From contig NZ_JAKWJO010000001.1 of NCBI RefSeq assembly GCF_022760995.1, positions 1,097,944-1,161,943 on the forward strand: a stretch of DNA of 64,000 nt. The letters are read 5' to 3'. Within the stretch, counting starts at the first letter, position 1. Each line of letters opens with the position of its first letter. Both the position numbers and the translations under genes were made by a program. This DNA is from Dyella sedimenti. Lineage in GTDB: Bacteria > Pseudomonadota > Gammaproteobacteria > Xanthomonadales > Rhodanobacteraceae. This document shows positions 17,979-27,383 of the stretch, in pieces. A model generated the notes under the pieces. It had not been told where the DNA came from. It was given only the letters and a program-made list of their open reading frames with translations, and did not search any database.

Positions 17979-18082
17979 GTGAAGGACTCGTGGACATGCC
18001 GCAAGGCAGCACGTGTTGTGCCGCAGCGGCGCATGGACGGGAAGGGGGCCGGCGCACGCTGGCGCGCGCCGGCCGGGATGGC

Positions 18083-18568
18083 TTAGCCGGGCTTCTTGGT
18101 GCCGCCGCGCGGCGAGTGCACCTGGGTGGCGGCGTCGATCAGCCCGCGCTGCATGGTGCGCCAGGCATCCATGTTGCGCTCGGTCAGGTCGTTGAGCATG
18201 GACCAGGGCGTCTGGCCGAGCAGGCTGTTGAGCTGGGTGCGGAACTGCTGCTGCTGATCCAGGAAGACCTGGAGGCTGCGTTCCAGGTAGGGCCCCATGA
18301 AGCCCTGCAGGGAGTCGCCGTAGAAGCGGATGATCTGGCTGAGCAGTTGCGGCGACAGCATCGGCTGCCCCTTTTCCTCGTGCTCAGAGATGATCTGCAG
18401 CAACACCGAGCGGGTCAGGTCCTCACCGCTCTTGGCGTCCCGGACCTCGAAGGTTTCGCCGTCCAGCACCAGCTGGCGGACCTCTTCCAGCGTGATGTAG
18501 CTGGAGATCTCCGTGTCGTAGAGCCGGCGGTTCGGATACTTCTTGATGATGCGGATCGTTTGTGCCAT
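18083..18568 (-). CDS. phaR: Polyhydroxyalkanoate synthesis repressor PhaR
   Basis: 161-residue DNA- and granule-binding repressor. The N-terminal PhaR DNA-binding domain has the signature KKYPNRRLYDTE (9-20) and an ITLEEV segment; the middle holds a PHB-accumulation regulatory domain with YLERSLQVFL. It represses phasin and PHA genes until granules form. Start at ATG 18568; upstream in-frame codons run into the promoter region. It lies 104 bp upstream of phbB in the same direction. Confidence 0.92.
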   Translation of the reverse strand: MAQTIRIIKKYPNRRLYDTEISSYITLEEVRQLVLDGETFEVRDAKSGEDLTRSVLLQIISEHEEKGQPMLSPQLLSQIIRFYGDSLQGFMGPYLERSLQVFLDQQQQFRTQLNSLLGQTPWSMLNDLTERNMDAWRTMQRGLIDAATQVHSPRGGTKKPG

Positions 18569-18657
18569 GCGACACAAGCTAGCAGAAGGTATTGCGCCGC
18601 ACCAGTGATCCGTGGCGAAGGTCATGCTGCACTCTTGAGTGCAGCAATCGTTAAAGA

Positions 18658-20211
18658 TCAGTGACCTACCGCGCCGCCTGCCGAGCCGAATGGCGGCCTG
18701 GCCAGCCAGATCACCGGGATCAGCAGGATGAACAGGATGGCGCACAACCAGAAGATGTCGTTGACCGCCAGGGTCAGCGCCTCTCGGTTGACCAACTGGT
18801 CGGTATAGCCCAGGGCCTGCATCTGGCTCATGCCGCCGTGGGTCAGCTGCCTGAGGATCTGGCCGGAAGCCGGGTTGGCCGGGGCGACGTTCTCGGTCAG
18901 CGTGGCGTGGTGCTGGATGCCGCGGTGCTGCCACAGCGTCACGGTCACCGCGGTGGAGACACTGGAGCCCAGCGTGCGGAAGAAATTGGCCAGGCCGCTC
19001 GCGCTGGCGATCTCATTGGCAGGGAGACCGGCCAGGTAGATCTGGTTGAGCGGGATGAAGAAGCAGGGGATGGCGATGCCCATCACGAAGCGCGGCAGCA
19101 CCAGGGTGGCGAACGAGGCGGAGCTGTCGAAGGTGGAGAACCAGTACGCCGTGGCGGCGAACACCGCGAAGGCGAAGGTCACCACCATGCGCAGGTCCAG
19201 TCGCTGCATGTTGCGGCCGAGGATGGGCGAGAGCAGGAAGGCGAGGATGCCCACCGGCGCGGTGGCCAGGCCGGCCCAGGTCGCGGTGTAGCCCAGGGTG
19301 GTCTGCAGCCACAGTGGGAACACCACGTTGATGCCGAAGAAGGCGAACATGCCCAGCGACAGCGCGATCACGCCGGCGGTGAAATTGCGCTGACGGAACA
19401 GGCCGAGCTCGACCACCGGATGCCTGGCGTGCAATTCCCACACCACCAGGAAGGTGAGGCAGACCAGCGCGACCAGGCCCAGCGCCGTAATCATCGGCGA
19501 GGCGAACCAGTCATGGTCGTTGCCGTTGTCCAGCATGAACTGCAGGCAGCCCACGCCCGCCACCAGCAGCACCAGGCCGACCACGTCGATGGGCGACTGG
19601 AATGTCCGGGTCTCGCGCTTGCGCAGCAGGGTCCAGGTGATCGCGCCGGCTAGCACGCCCACCGGCAGGTTGATGTAGAAGATCCACGGCCAGGAGAAGT
19701 TGTCGGTCAGCCAGCCGCCCAGGATCGGTCCGAAGATCGGCGCCACCACTACCGTCATCGCCCACAGCGCCAGCGCGATGCCCTGCTTGGCCTTGGGGTA
19801 GCTGGCCAGCAGCAGGGTCAGCGACAGCGCCACCATCGGGCCGGAACCGGCGCCCTGCATCAGGCGCGCGAACACCAGCATCGGCATCGAGGTGGCCAGG
19901 CCGCACAGCATGGAGAACACCACGAACAGCATCACCGAGAAGACGAAGGTCCTGACCTCGCCGAAGCGGCGCGCGATCCAGCCGGTGAGCGGCTGCATGA
20001 TGGCGCTGGCCAGCGAATAGGAACTGATCGTCCAGGTGCCTTCGCTGGCGCTGACGCCCAGGCTGCCGGCGATGTGCGGCACGGCGACATTGACGATGGT
20101 CATGTCGAGCACCTCCATGAAGGTGCTGAACGCGACCGCGATGGTCAAAAGGACCAGGGCCGTGCCATGAAGCGGCGGCAGCGGCTTGGCGTCATCGGGG
20201 GAAGTGGCCAT
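18658..20211 (-). CDS. emrB: EmrB/QacA-type MFS drug exporter (DHA2)
   Basis: 517-residue, 14-helix proton-driven exporter. Motif C-like GPILGGWLTD near 145-155 and the DHA2 N-terminal pattern TIVNVAVPHIAG (about 39-50) are visible. With EmrA and an outer-membrane factor it forms a tripartite pump for hydrophobic drugs and uncouplers. Last gene of the marR-OMF-emrA-emrB operon, 19 bp after emrA. Confidence 0.94.
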   Translation of the reverse strand: MATSPDDAKPLPPLHGTALVLLTIAVAFSTFMEVLDMTIVNVAVPHIAGSLGVSASEGTWTISSYSLASAIMQPLTGWIARRFGEVRTFVFSVMLFVVFSMLCGLATSMPMLVFARLMQGAGSGPMVALSLTLLLASYPKAKQGIALALWAMTVVVAPIFGPILGGWLTDNFSWPWIFYINLPVGVLAGAITWTLLRKRETRTFQSPIDVVGLVLLVAGVGCLQFMLDNGNDHDWFASPMITALGLVALVCLTFLVVWELHARHPVVELGLFRQRNFTAGVIALSLGMFAFFGINVVFPLWLQTTLGYTATWAGLATAPVGILAFLLSPILGRNMQRLDLRMVVTFAFAVFAATAYWFSTFDSSASFATLVLPRFVMGIAIPCFFIPLNQIYLAGLPANEIASASGLANFFRTLGSSVSTAVTVTLWQHRGIQHHATLTENVAPANPASGQILRQLTHGGMSQMQALGYTDQLVNREALTLAVNDIFWLCAILFILLIPVIWLARPPFGSAGGAVGH

Positions 20212-20230
20212 GGCGGGTTCCGTGGGCGGC

Positions 20231-21430
20231 TCAGTCGGCGCCGCGCTGGCTCAGATTGGCCTGGATGATCTTCTCGGCTTCCTCGTCCGCCTTGCTCGCC
20301 ATCTGGTCGTAGACGGTGGTCTGGGCGACCGGCTGGCCGCTGCCGGCGGGCGCCATCATCGGGCCCTTGTCGTCGGTGATATCCACCGTGACCTCGGTCG
20401 ACAGGCCCACGCGCAGCGGATGCTGGTCCAGCTCCCTGTCGTCCAGCGCGATGCGCACCGGCACGCGCTGGACCACCTTGATCCAGTTGCCGGTGGCGTT
20501 CTGCGCAGGCAGCAGCGAGAACACGCTGCCGGTGCCGGCGCCCAGGCCGATCACCTTGCCATGGAACTCTACGCTGCCGCCGTACACGTCCGCCTCGATC
20601 CGGGCCGGCTGGCCCACGCGGATGTGGCGCAACTGGTTCTCCTTGAAGTTGGCGTCCACCCACAGGTCGTGCAGCGGCACCACCGTCATCAGTTGCTGGC
20701 CCACCTGCACGCTGTTGCCCACCTGCACGCTGCGCTGTGCGACGTAGCCGGTCACCGGGGCATAGATGGCATTGCGCTGGGCGGCGATCCAGGCGGCGCG
20801 GAAGTTGGCGCGGGCCTGCTGCACCGCCGGGTTGGTGGCGATCTCGGTGCCCTCGATGGCGGCGTGCGCGGAGGCGGCCTGTGCCTTGGCGGCATCCAGC
20901 GAGGCCTGCGCCTGGTCGACCGCGTCGCGCAGGTGCTGCACCGTTTCCGGCGCCTCGGCCTGTGCCGCGACCAGCGGCAGGCGGCGGGCCAGGTCGGCCT
21001 GGGCCTTCTTCAGGTCCACCTGCGCCTTGGCGACCTGCGCATCGGCGCTGCTGGCCGAATCGGTCTGTCCCCGTACCTGGCGCACCGCCTGCGCCAGCGT
21101 GCTGCTGGCCTGCTGCAGGCGTACCTCGGCATCGGTGGGATCGAGCTTCACCAGTACCTGGCCGGCCTCCACGCGCTGTGTGTCGTCGGCCAGGATGGCC
21201 ACCACGGTGCCCGCGACCTGGGCCGAGATCGCGACCTGGTTGCCGCCCACGTAGGCATTGTCGGTCCTCTCGCGCCTGGAGAACACGAACAGCCACAGCA
21301 GCACCCAGGTGACCGCCGCGAGGACGAACACCAGGGCGACGATCAGCAGGGCGCGACGGCGCTTGGCCGGGTCCTTGGCGGCCATGCCGCTGTCGTTGTC
21401 CTGCGCTTTGGCGGAATCAGTGGCGCTCAT
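20231..21430 (-). CDS. emrA: EmrA-type membrane fusion protein
   Basis: 399-residue periplasmic adaptor. One N-terminal helix (about 26-47), biotinyl-lipoyl-like half motif RTDNAYVGGNQVAISAQVAG, a long coiled coil rich in Ala/Gln (about 95-200), the second lipoyl half with IYAPVTGYV, and a beta-barrel domain. Start at ATG 21430 overlaps the upstream OMF gene by 14 bp; the longer frame upstream is an overprint. Confidence 0.93.
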   Translation of the reverse strand: MSATDSAKAQDNDSGMAAKDPAKRRRALLIVALVFVLAAVTWVLLWLFVFSRRERTDNAYVGGNQVAISAQVAGTVVAILADDTQRVEAGQVLVKLDPTDAEVRLQQASSTLAQAVRQVRGQTDSASSADAQVAKAQVDLKKAQADLARRLPLVAAQAEAPETVQHLRDAVDQAQASLDAAKAQAASAHAAIEGTEIATNPAVQQARANFRAAWIAAQRNAIYAPVTGYVAQRSVQVGNSVQVGQQLMTVVPLHDLWVDANFKENQLRHIRVGQPARIEADVYGGSVEFHGKVIGLGAGTGSVFSLLPAQNATGNWIKVVQRVPVRIALDDRELDQHPLRVGLSTEVTVDITDDKGPMMAPAGSGQPVAQTTVYDQMASKADEEAEKIIQANLSQRGAD

Positions 21431-22913
21431 GCGGGGCGTCTCCGGGGAGGTTCGTCGGGGAGGAAGGGGACGTGTCGCTGGATACCTGGTCCGGCGCGGT
21501 GGCGCGGTAGCCACCGCCCAGGGCCTTGATCAGCGCGATGTCGGTGGACAGCGCCTGCGCGTGCAGGCTGACCTCGTCGTCCTGCTGCAGCAGCAATTGC
21601 GCCTGGGCGCCCAAGGTTTCGCGCCGGTCGCTCACGCCGCGCTGCACGCGCGACTGCGCGCTGGCGAGCAATTGCTGGTTGGCGGCGATCTCGCGGGCCT
21701 GCTCCTTGCGCCGTCCCGCTAACTGCTGGGCGGTGAGGCTTTGCGTGGCCACGTCGCGCGCGGCGCCCAGCACGGTGCCGTTGTACTGCGCCACGGCGGC
21801 CTCCAGCTGCGCCTTGCTCACGCCGTAGTTGGCCTCGAGCAGGCCGCCGGTGAAGATCGGCAGGTGCAGCGCGGGCGTCAGCCCGAACACGCGGCTGCCG
21901 GAATGGAACATCTGGTCGAGGTCGATGCTGGACAGGCCGGCCATCGCGCTGATGCTGACGTCGGGATAGAACTGCGCGCGCGCCACGTCGGTCTGGCGTA
22001 GTGCGGACTCGACCTGCCAACGGCTGGCGGCGATGTCGGGGCGGCGGGCGATCAGGTCCACGCCCACGTTGTCCGGCAAGCCGGCGGCGGCGGCGGGCAG
22101 CGGGCGGGGCCGCAGCGGCGGCAGTTCGGCCGGCGACACGCCGACCAGGCTGGCAAGCGCGGCCAAGCGGATGCGCGCCGAGCTTTCGATGGTTACCTGC
22201 GTCTGGCGCGCGGCGGCGAGCTGCGCCCGCGCCGACTGCACCGTGTCGGGGCGATCCACGCCCTGGCGCACGCGCAGTTCGGCGATGGCAAGCAACTGTT
22301 TCTGCGTCTCCACGGCCTGCCGGGCGATGCCGATGCGCGTCTGGTCGGCGAGCCAGCCGAGGTAGGTGTCGGCCACCGTGGTCTGGATGGCCAGTGCCGC
22401 CGCGCTGTGCTGCGCCTCGGCGGCGTGCGCCTGGTCGATGGCGGCCTCGATGGTGTTGCGCTTCTTGCCCCACCAGTCGAAGTCGTACTGCGCCTGCACG
22501 CCCAGGTCGCCCTGGTTGTACCAGGTGAAACCCAGGAACTTGGGCGGGATCAGCCCGGTATCGCTCAGGCGCTGGCGCTCGACCTGCGCGCTGCCACTAA
22601 CGCTGAGCCCGGCCTGCGCGGTGGCGGCGCGGATCGACTGTTCGGCCGACGCCACGCGCGAACGCGCCTCGGCGAGATCGGGCGAGCCCTTCATGGCCAG
22701 GGCGATCAACTGGTCCAACTGGGGATCGCCGTACTGGCGCCACCACTGGGCGTCGGGCCAGCCGGCGCGGGCGGCCACGTCGAGTCCCGCCAGCGACACG
22801 TCGTCGCGGATGGCGGGGCGGTCCAGCTTCGCGGGAATCGAACAGCCGGCCAACGCCAGCGCGATGGCGCAGGCAAGCGCGGCGTGGCGACGAATCGGAA
22901 CGCGTGGAGTCAT
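21417..22913 (-). CDS. Outer-membrane efflux lipoprotein (NodT/OprM family)
   Basis: 498-residue TolC-like channel with a lipobox, LAGC, at about residues 21-24 (ALALAGCS). Two OEP repeats with heptad helices follow; the family's WWRQYGDPQLDQLI motif lies near residue 57-70 and VDLIARRPDIAASRW in the second half. Forms the exit duct of the Emr pump. ATGA-type overlap with marR (22910-22913) and 14-bp overlap with emrA mark a single transcript. Confidence 0.93.
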   Translation of the reverse strand: MTPRVPIRRHAALACAIALALAGCSIPAKLDRPAIRDDVSLAGLDVAARAGWPDAQWWRQYGDPQLDQLIALAMKGSPDLAEARSRVASAEQSIRAATAQAGLSVSGSAQVERQRLSDTGLIPPKFLGFTWYNQGDLGVQAQYDFDWWGKKRNTIEAAIDQAHAAEAQHSAAALAIQTTVADTYLGWLADQTRIGIARQAVETQKQLLAIAELRVRQGVDRPDTVQSARAQLAAARQTQVTIESSARIRLAALASLVGVSPAELPPLRPRPLPAAAAGLPDNVGVDLIARRPDIAASRWQVESALRQTDVARAQFYPDVSISAMAGLSSIDLDQMFHSGSRVFGLTPALHLPIFTGGLLEANYGVSKAQLEAAVAQYNGTVLGAARDVATQSLTAQQLAGRRKEQAREIAANQQLLASAQSRVQRGVSDRRETLGAQAQLLLQQDDEVSLHAQALSTDIALIKALGGGYRATAPDQVSSDTSPSSPTNLPGDAPHERH

Positions 22914-23434
22914 GGACGGGAGTCCGTTGGCTGCAAGGAATCGAGGTTGAGGGCGACCTGGCGCAACAGGCGTTCCAGCGCGCGCTTGTCGGAGGCGCTC
23001 AGGGAGGCGAAAGCGCCCAGCACCTTGGGGAACAGCGGCGGGAGCATCTTGCGCACCAGGCGCTTGCCGGCCGGCGTGATGCTGAGCACGATGCGGCGCC
23101 GGTCCTGCGCGCTGGGCACGCGCGTCGCCAGCCCGGCTTTCACCAAGACATTGCCGATGCGCGTCATGTTGGTGGCGCCTTGCTGCGCGAACCCGCACAA
23201 CTCGCTGGGCGTGGCGCCTTCCGGACTGCTGTACAGGATCATCAGCGTGCGGAAATCGCTGTCATTGAGACCATGCGGCTTGAGGTTGCTTTCCAGCACG
23301 TCGAGCAGCGAGCCGCCCACCAGCAGCAGCAGGCGGGTCATGCGCACTTCCTGCTGGGGCACGTCCGGCAGCATGCCGGCCACGCGGGCGATGCCGGCAT
23401 CCATATGGTCCAGGCAGGTCTGCATCCGACTCAT
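22910..23434 (-). CDS. MarR-family transcriptional regulator
   Basis: 174-residue winged-helix repressor. The DNA-binding part carries ATPSELCGFAQQGATNMTRIGNVL (about 85-108) and the wing DRRRIVLSITPAGK (126-139); helices at both ends form the dimer interface. First gene of the efflux operon, so it probably represses its own operon and is released by the exported compounds, as EmrR/MprA does in E. coli. A candidate operator overlaps its start region. Confidence 0.92.
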   Translation of the reverse strand: MSRMQTCLDHMDAGIARVAGMLPDVPQQEVRMTRLLLLVGGSLLDVLESNLKPHGLNDSDFRTLMILYSSPEGATPSELCGFAQQGATNMTRIGNVLVKAGLATRVPSAQDRRRIVLSITPAGKRLVRKMLPPLFPKVLGAFASLSASDKRALERLLRQVALNLDSLQPTDSRP

Positions 23435-23461
23435 TTCATCAAAGAATAATTCGCTGGTGAA
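23435..23461. promoter_or_regulatory. Imperfect palindrome upstream of marR
   Basis: TTCATCA ... TGGTGAA, seven-base arms with one mismatch separated by 13 A/T-rich bases, immediately before the marR start codon. Size and position fit a MarR dimer site; unproven. Confidence 0.45.
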
Positions 23462-23531
23462 CTATCAGGCTAGCACCGTGGCGGCGACGGGCACAAGCCT
23501 CCCCGCTGCGATGGGGCGATCGGGTTCCGCG

Positions 23532-24299
23532 TCAGGCGAAGCCGAACAGGCGGCGGGCATTCGCCGTCGTCGCGGCCGCGACATCCGCCTCGCTTTCCCC
23601 GCGAAGCCGCGCCACTTCGCGCAGCACCTCGGTGAGGTAGGCCGGTTCGTTGCGCTGCCCGCGATGGCCGGCGCCGGGCTGGTCGGGCGCGTCGGTTTCC
23701 AGTAGCAGCCGCTCGATCGGCATGCCGGCCACGATGCGACGAAGGCGTTGCGCCCGCTCGTAGGTCACCGGGCCGCCGATGCCGAGATGGAAGCCCATGT
23801 CCCACAGCCGCCCGGCCTGCTGCAGGCTGCCCGAGAAACTGTGCACGACGCCGTGCAGTCCGCCGATCCGCTTGATGGTGGAGGTGACCTCGTCCATGGC
23901 GCGTCGCGCATGCACGATCACCGGTAGGTCCAGTTCGCGCGCGATGCGCAGCTGCCTTGCGAAATAGTCCCGCTGCCGCTGGACATCCAGTTCGGGAAGA
24001 AAGAAATCCAACCCGATTTCGCCCACGGCGACGGCGCGATGCGCCTTCAATTGCGCGGGCAGCGCGTCGAGGTCGGCGGCTTGGTGGCGGTCGATGTAGA
24101 TCGGATGCAGGCCATAGGCGGGATGAATGTGCGCGTGGCGCTCGCCGAGGTTTGCGATGCGTTCCCACGACGCCCGGTCGATGCCGGGCACCACGATGTG
24201 CCTGACGCCGGCCTCGGCGGCGCGGGCGAGCATGGCTTCGCCGTCGCCTTGGAAGCTGTCGTCGTCGAGATGGGCGTGGCTGTCGGTGAGTTCGAGCAC
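23532..24299 (-). CDS. TatD-family metal-dependent hydrolase
   Basis: 255-residue TIM-barrel amidohydrolase-like DNase. Metal ligands H8 and H10 in DSHAHLD, Glu in GEIGLDF, His in VIVHARRA and VVHSFSG, and Asp in LLLETDAPDQP are all present. TatD enzymes act as 3'-5' exonucleases or D-aminoacyl-type hydrolases; substrate not determined. Divergent from the glycine-zipper gene, isolated from the efflux operon by 97 bp. Confidence 0.9.
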   Translation of the reverse strand: MLELTDSHAHLDDDSFQGDGEAMLARAAEAGVRHIVVPGIDRASWERIANLGERHAHIHPAYGLHPIYIDRHQAADLDALPAQLKAHRAVAVGEIGLDFFLPELDVQRQRDYFARQLRIARELDLPVIVHARRAMDEVTSTIKRIGGLHGVVHSFSGSLQQAGRLWDMGFHLGIGGPVTYERAQRLRRIVAGMPIERLLLETDAPDQPGAGHRGQRNEPAYLTEVLREVARLRGESEADVAAATTANARRLFGFA

Positions 24300-24437
24300 A
24301 GATTGCAGGGTCCTGTCCCGTGAGAATGGCCGGCTTCGGTCTAAGCGAATATTCAGTGAATCGAGGGTTCAATGAAGCGCGTTCGGATCGAATCGGGCGG
24401 AAGCGGGGTGCTCCGCCGATCCAGACAGGAGAGCATT

Positions 24438-25025
24438 ATGAGCAGGTTGGTCGTTTCAGCGCTGAATTTCGGACTTGGCGCGGCGCTGGTTCTTGGTCTT
24501 TCGGCATGCAACCGCGATGCGAATGCCGATGGCGGCGTGGGCGCCGCGCCGTCGGCGCAGGCCGCCGCCCAGGGCGGTCCCAAGTACGCCCGCGTGGTGA
24601 GCGTGACTCCGGTGCACGAGGCGCCCAGTGCGCCGCAGCAGGTTTGCCATGACGAGGTGGTCACCCAGCACAAGCCCGTGCAGGACACGCACCAGATCGC
24701 AGGTACGGCGATCGGCGCCATCGCCGGCGGTTTGCTCGGCAACCAGGTCGGCAGTGGCAAGGGCCGGACCCTGGCCACCGTGGCCGGCGCCGTGGGTGGC
24801 GGCTATGCGGGCCACGAGATCCAAGCCAACCACCAGCAGAACGCCACCGTTTCCAGCACGCAGCGTCGCTGCACCACCGTTCCCGGCAATGGAGGGGACA
24901 AGGTCGTGGCGTACGACGTCAGTTACGAGTACAACGGCGTTACCCGCACCGTGCGGATGGACCACGATCCGGGCGACAGGCTGCAGGTGCAGGAAGGGGT
25001 GATTGCCGTTTCCGACGCTCATTGA
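24438..25025 (+). CDS. Glycine-zipper 2TM lipoprotein (SlyB-like)
   Basis: 195-residue envelope lipoprotein. Signal peptide ends in LSAC (Cys at about 24). A low-complexity Ala/Gly region is followed by a glycine-zipper pair, IGAIAGGLLGNQVGSGKGRT and [14 protein letters not shown] (about 95-130), which inserts as two membrane passes, then a C-terminal domain with DVSYEYNG. Start set at ATG 24438, which has AGGAGAG seven bases upstream; the longer frame from 24372 adds a non-signal N-terminus. The next gene, a shorter paralogue, follows in 11 bp. Confidence 0.88.
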   Translation: MSRLVVSALNFGLGAALVLGLSACNRDANADGGVGAAPSAQAAAQGGPKYARVVSVTPVHEAPSAPQQVCHDEVVTQHKPVQDTHQIAGTAIGAIAGGLLGNQVGSGKGRTLATVAGAVGGGYAGHEIQANHQQNATVSSTQRRCTTVPGNGGDKVVAYDVSYEYNGVTRTVRMDHDPGDRLQVQEGVIAVSDAH

Positions 25026-25036
25026 GGATTTACGCC

Positions 25037-25489
25037 ATGCAAACACTGCTTAGACAATTGACTGTCATGGGCCTGGTCTTGGCCATCGCGCTGGTTTCCG
25101 GTTGTACGCCGCCGCCGCAGCGGCAGGTGGTCTACAGCGGTTATTCCAATCGTTGCGAGCAGTGCGGCGTGGTGAGCGACGTGCGGCAGATCCAGACCCA
25201 GAAGGGAGCATCGCCGCTGGGCATGGTCATCGGCGGCATCGCCGGCGGCGTGCTGGGCAACCAGGTGGGCGGCGGCAGTGGCCGGACCCTTGCCACCGTG
25301 GCCGGCGCGGTCGCCGGCGGCGCCGTCGGCAACCAGGTCGGCAAGAACGCCAGCGGCCCGGACATCGCCTGGCAGGTCACCATCAAGCTGGACGACGGGC
25401 GCTATGCCACGGTCACGCAGGCGGCCGATCCGCAGGTTCGTCCCGGCGACTACGTGCAGATCCGCAACAACCTGGTCTATCGACTCTGA
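25037..25489 (+). CDS. Glycine-zipper 2TM lipoprotein with CXXC
   Basis: 150-residue lipoprotein. Lipobox VSGC (Cys at about 23), then RCEQCGVV (a C-x-x-C pair near 43-46), glycine-zipper GGIAGGVLGNQVGGGSGRT and VAGAVAGGAVGNQVG, and a beta-rich C-terminus ending with PGDYVQI. Same architecture as the gene at 40391 and partly as the preceding one. Start at ATG 25037 rather than 25022. Function unknown; SlyB-type proteins act in outer-membrane stress. Confidence 0.87.
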   Translation: MQTLLRQLTVMGLVLAIALVSGCTPPPQRQVVYSGYSNRCEQCGVVSDVRQIQTQKGASPLGMVIGGIAGGVLGNQVGGGSGRTLATVAGAVAGGAVGNQVGKNASGPDIAWQVTIKLDDGRYATVTQAADPQVRPGDYVQIRNNLVYRL

Positions 25490-25515
25490 CGTAAAGACGT
25501 CTGGGCGTCCAAATG

Positions 25516-25544
25516 AAAAGGCCCTCTTGCGAGGGCCTTTTTTT
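25516..25544 (+). terminator. Rho-independent terminator
   Basis: Stem AAAAGGCCCTC / GAGGGCCTTTT with loop TTGC, followed by T. Symmetric, so it may also serve the convergent hydrolase gene. Confidence 0.9.
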
Positions 25545-25563
25545 ATGCGCGATGGCGATGGCT

Positions 25564-25998
25564 TCAGTTCACCGCATAGAAGGCGTGATCGCCAATGGTC
25601 CTGACGATGCGTCGCGTCGACCAGGCGGGCGCGACGGCCAGTGTGGCGAAGTGATCGGCTTGCGGCACGTAGACCGTGCGTTCGCCCGTGGGCAGGCTCC
25701 AGTTGCTGATGGAGTCGCCGGCGATCTTCCATGCCTTGGTCCAGGAATTGAGATCGGTCACTTCGAAATTTTGCGCGGTCGTCGTCAACGCGAACTGACG
25801 CGGTGAGGTGACGACCTCACAGACGCTGCCGCCCCAGGTGCCGCGGTCGCGGCGACGGAGGGCGACTTCGGCCACGGCGTACTGGCCGATGGTCGACTCA
25901 CTGCGTGCCTCGAGATATACCGTCGTGGCCAGGCAGGTCTGGTCCGCGAGGGGTTGGGGCAGCACGGACGCTAGCCACAACAGCATGGAAAGTTTCAT
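25564..25998 (-). CDS. SleB-like cell wall hydrolase
   Basis: 144-residue exported protein of the SleB/CwlJ lytic transglycosylase family. A short hydrophobic leader (about 3-18) is followed by TVYLEARSES, which holds the catalytic Glu; the downstream PRQFALTT and a late DHAFYAVN segment fit the family's C-terminal fold. Start at ATG 25998 gives a signal-like N-terminus; the longer frame to 26133 gives an Arg-rich non-signal extension. Would cleave peptidoglycan glycan strands. Confidence 0.78.
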   Translation of the reverse strand: MKLSMLLWLASVLPQPLADQTCLATTVYLEARSESTIGQYAVAEVALRRRDRGTWGGSVCEVVTSPRQFALTTTAQNFEVTDLNSWTKAWKIAGDSISNWSLPTGERTVYVPQADHFATLAVAPAWSTRRIVRTIGDHAFYAVN

Positions 25999-26455
25999 TG
26001 TCTGCCTCCAGCGTGCTGTACGCGCGAGGCCGATGCGGCTGGCATCACGCGCCGTTGCGGTGGACGGGCGGGCAGGCCGTTCCACCTGGATTGAAACACC
26101 TCGGCCGAAACTTGTGGCCAGGCGGTTTGCCACGGGATTGTGGCCAGTCGAACGGCTGATCCGGTGCCGCTCTCAACTTGTCTGCTGCAAAGCACTGCTC
26201 GGGTACTGACCACCGAGTGGCTGCAACTGCATTCCGCACGAAGGCGGGGGATACGCCGGCATCGCTGCCGGGTCGCGCCGATCCGGACCCCTCCGGTTCG
26301 TCGCGTATGTCGACATCCATGGGCAGGGATGTCGTCGAATTGGCTGGCGGAGACTAGTGGCCGGTTTCCGATCTGGCAAGTGCCTGGCCGTTCAGGTTCA
26401 CGTCGTGCTCACCTTTGCCGTGATGCGTTCGTGAAACCTTGCGCGGCCACGCGAG
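25999..26455. other. 457-bp gap without a supported gene
   Basis: No frame here has a plausible start and family likeness. An 8-bp hairpin, CGACATCC/GGATGTCG with an eight-base loop, lies at 26311-26334. Otherwise nothing recognised; it probably contains the promoter of the SleB-like gene. Confidence 0.5.
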
Positions 26456-27256
26456 TCATGCCGGCCAACTCTCCGCGATGCGAAGAGAGACGTCCATATC
26501 GCCATGGCGCAATACGCTGGTTTCCAGCGAGTGAACGGCGTCGTCGTCGATCACCGCGAGTGCGGCGACATCCTTGTCGCCTGGGGCGACGTCGAGCAAC
26601 TGGATGGCTGCCTTGTCGCCCTGGCGCAGCACGGTGCCTCCGGGCAAGGCTTGCGGCAATACGACGCAATGCATATGCCGCTTGAGTCCCCCGCGGTAAT
26701 GCAGCCGCGCCACGATCTCCTGGCCGGGATAGCAGCCCTTGTCGAAGGCGACGGCCTGCAGGCGCTCCAGCGAAAGCGCGGGCGGCAACAATGCGCCCAG
26801 GACGTCGTCCGGCAGCCAGGGCCATCCCGCTTGGATTTGTGGAAGGCGCCAGGACGAGTCCGGATGCCCGGCGCCGGCGACCATGCTGTGGTCGCCGCAG
26901 CCGAGGATGTAGGCATCGCCTTCGCGGTCGAAGGCATGGGCCTCGAGCGCAGGGCCGGTGCCGAGCGTGCGTGCATCGAGGACGGTGAGCTTGACCTTGG
27001 CGCGGAACACGAAGCGCTGCAGCGACTGCGCCATCGATGCCGCGTCGCCGCCGCGCAGCAACAGCAGCAGGGCGTCGTCGGCCAGCCGGGCCAGGTGGAA
27101 CAATGCCAGCACGCGTCCCTGGGCATCCAGCCACGCGCTGAACTGCCACCGGCCAATGGCCAGCGTGGGAACCTGGCTGCTGAACTGGGCCTGCGCGAAC
27201 GCGTTGGTGTCGGCGCCTTCGATCAGCAGGATCTGTGCGGAGTGGTGAGTGGTCAT
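26456..27256 (-). CDS. ygfZ: CAF17/YgfZ folate-binding protein
   Basis: 266-residue tetrahydrofolate-dependent protein aiding Fe-S cluster enzyme maturation. Signature K173-G-C175-Y-P-G-Q-E180 is intact, and the GcvT-like N-terminal half includes AWLDAQGRVLALF. Start at the ATG 27256 (MTTHH). It is divergent from the succinate dehydrogenase genes, whose SdhB carries three Fe-S clusters; that link is suggestive only. Confidence 0.92.
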   Translation of the reverse strand: MTTHHSAQILLIEGADTNAFAQAQFSSQVPTLAIGRWQFSAWLDAQGRVLALFHLARLADDALLLLLRGGDAASMAQSLQRFVFRAKVKLTVLDARTLGTGPALEAHAFDREGDAYILGCGDHSMVAGAGHPDSSWRLPQIQAGWPWLPDDVLGALLPPALSLERLQAVAFDKGCYPGQEIVARLHYRGGLKRHMHCVVLPQALPGGTVLRQGDKAAIQLLDVAPGDKDVAALAVIDDDAVHSLETSVLRHGDMDVSLRIAESWPA

Positions 27257-27383
27257 AGGCGGACGAGGTGAGGGCGGCGCCGGCGCCATGCAAGAGTGGT
27301 CGGCCTACTGGCAGACGATCGCGTCGCCGTCAAGGTTGTGCTGAATTTACGCAAGTATTACGCTTCTGGGGCTTTCACATACC

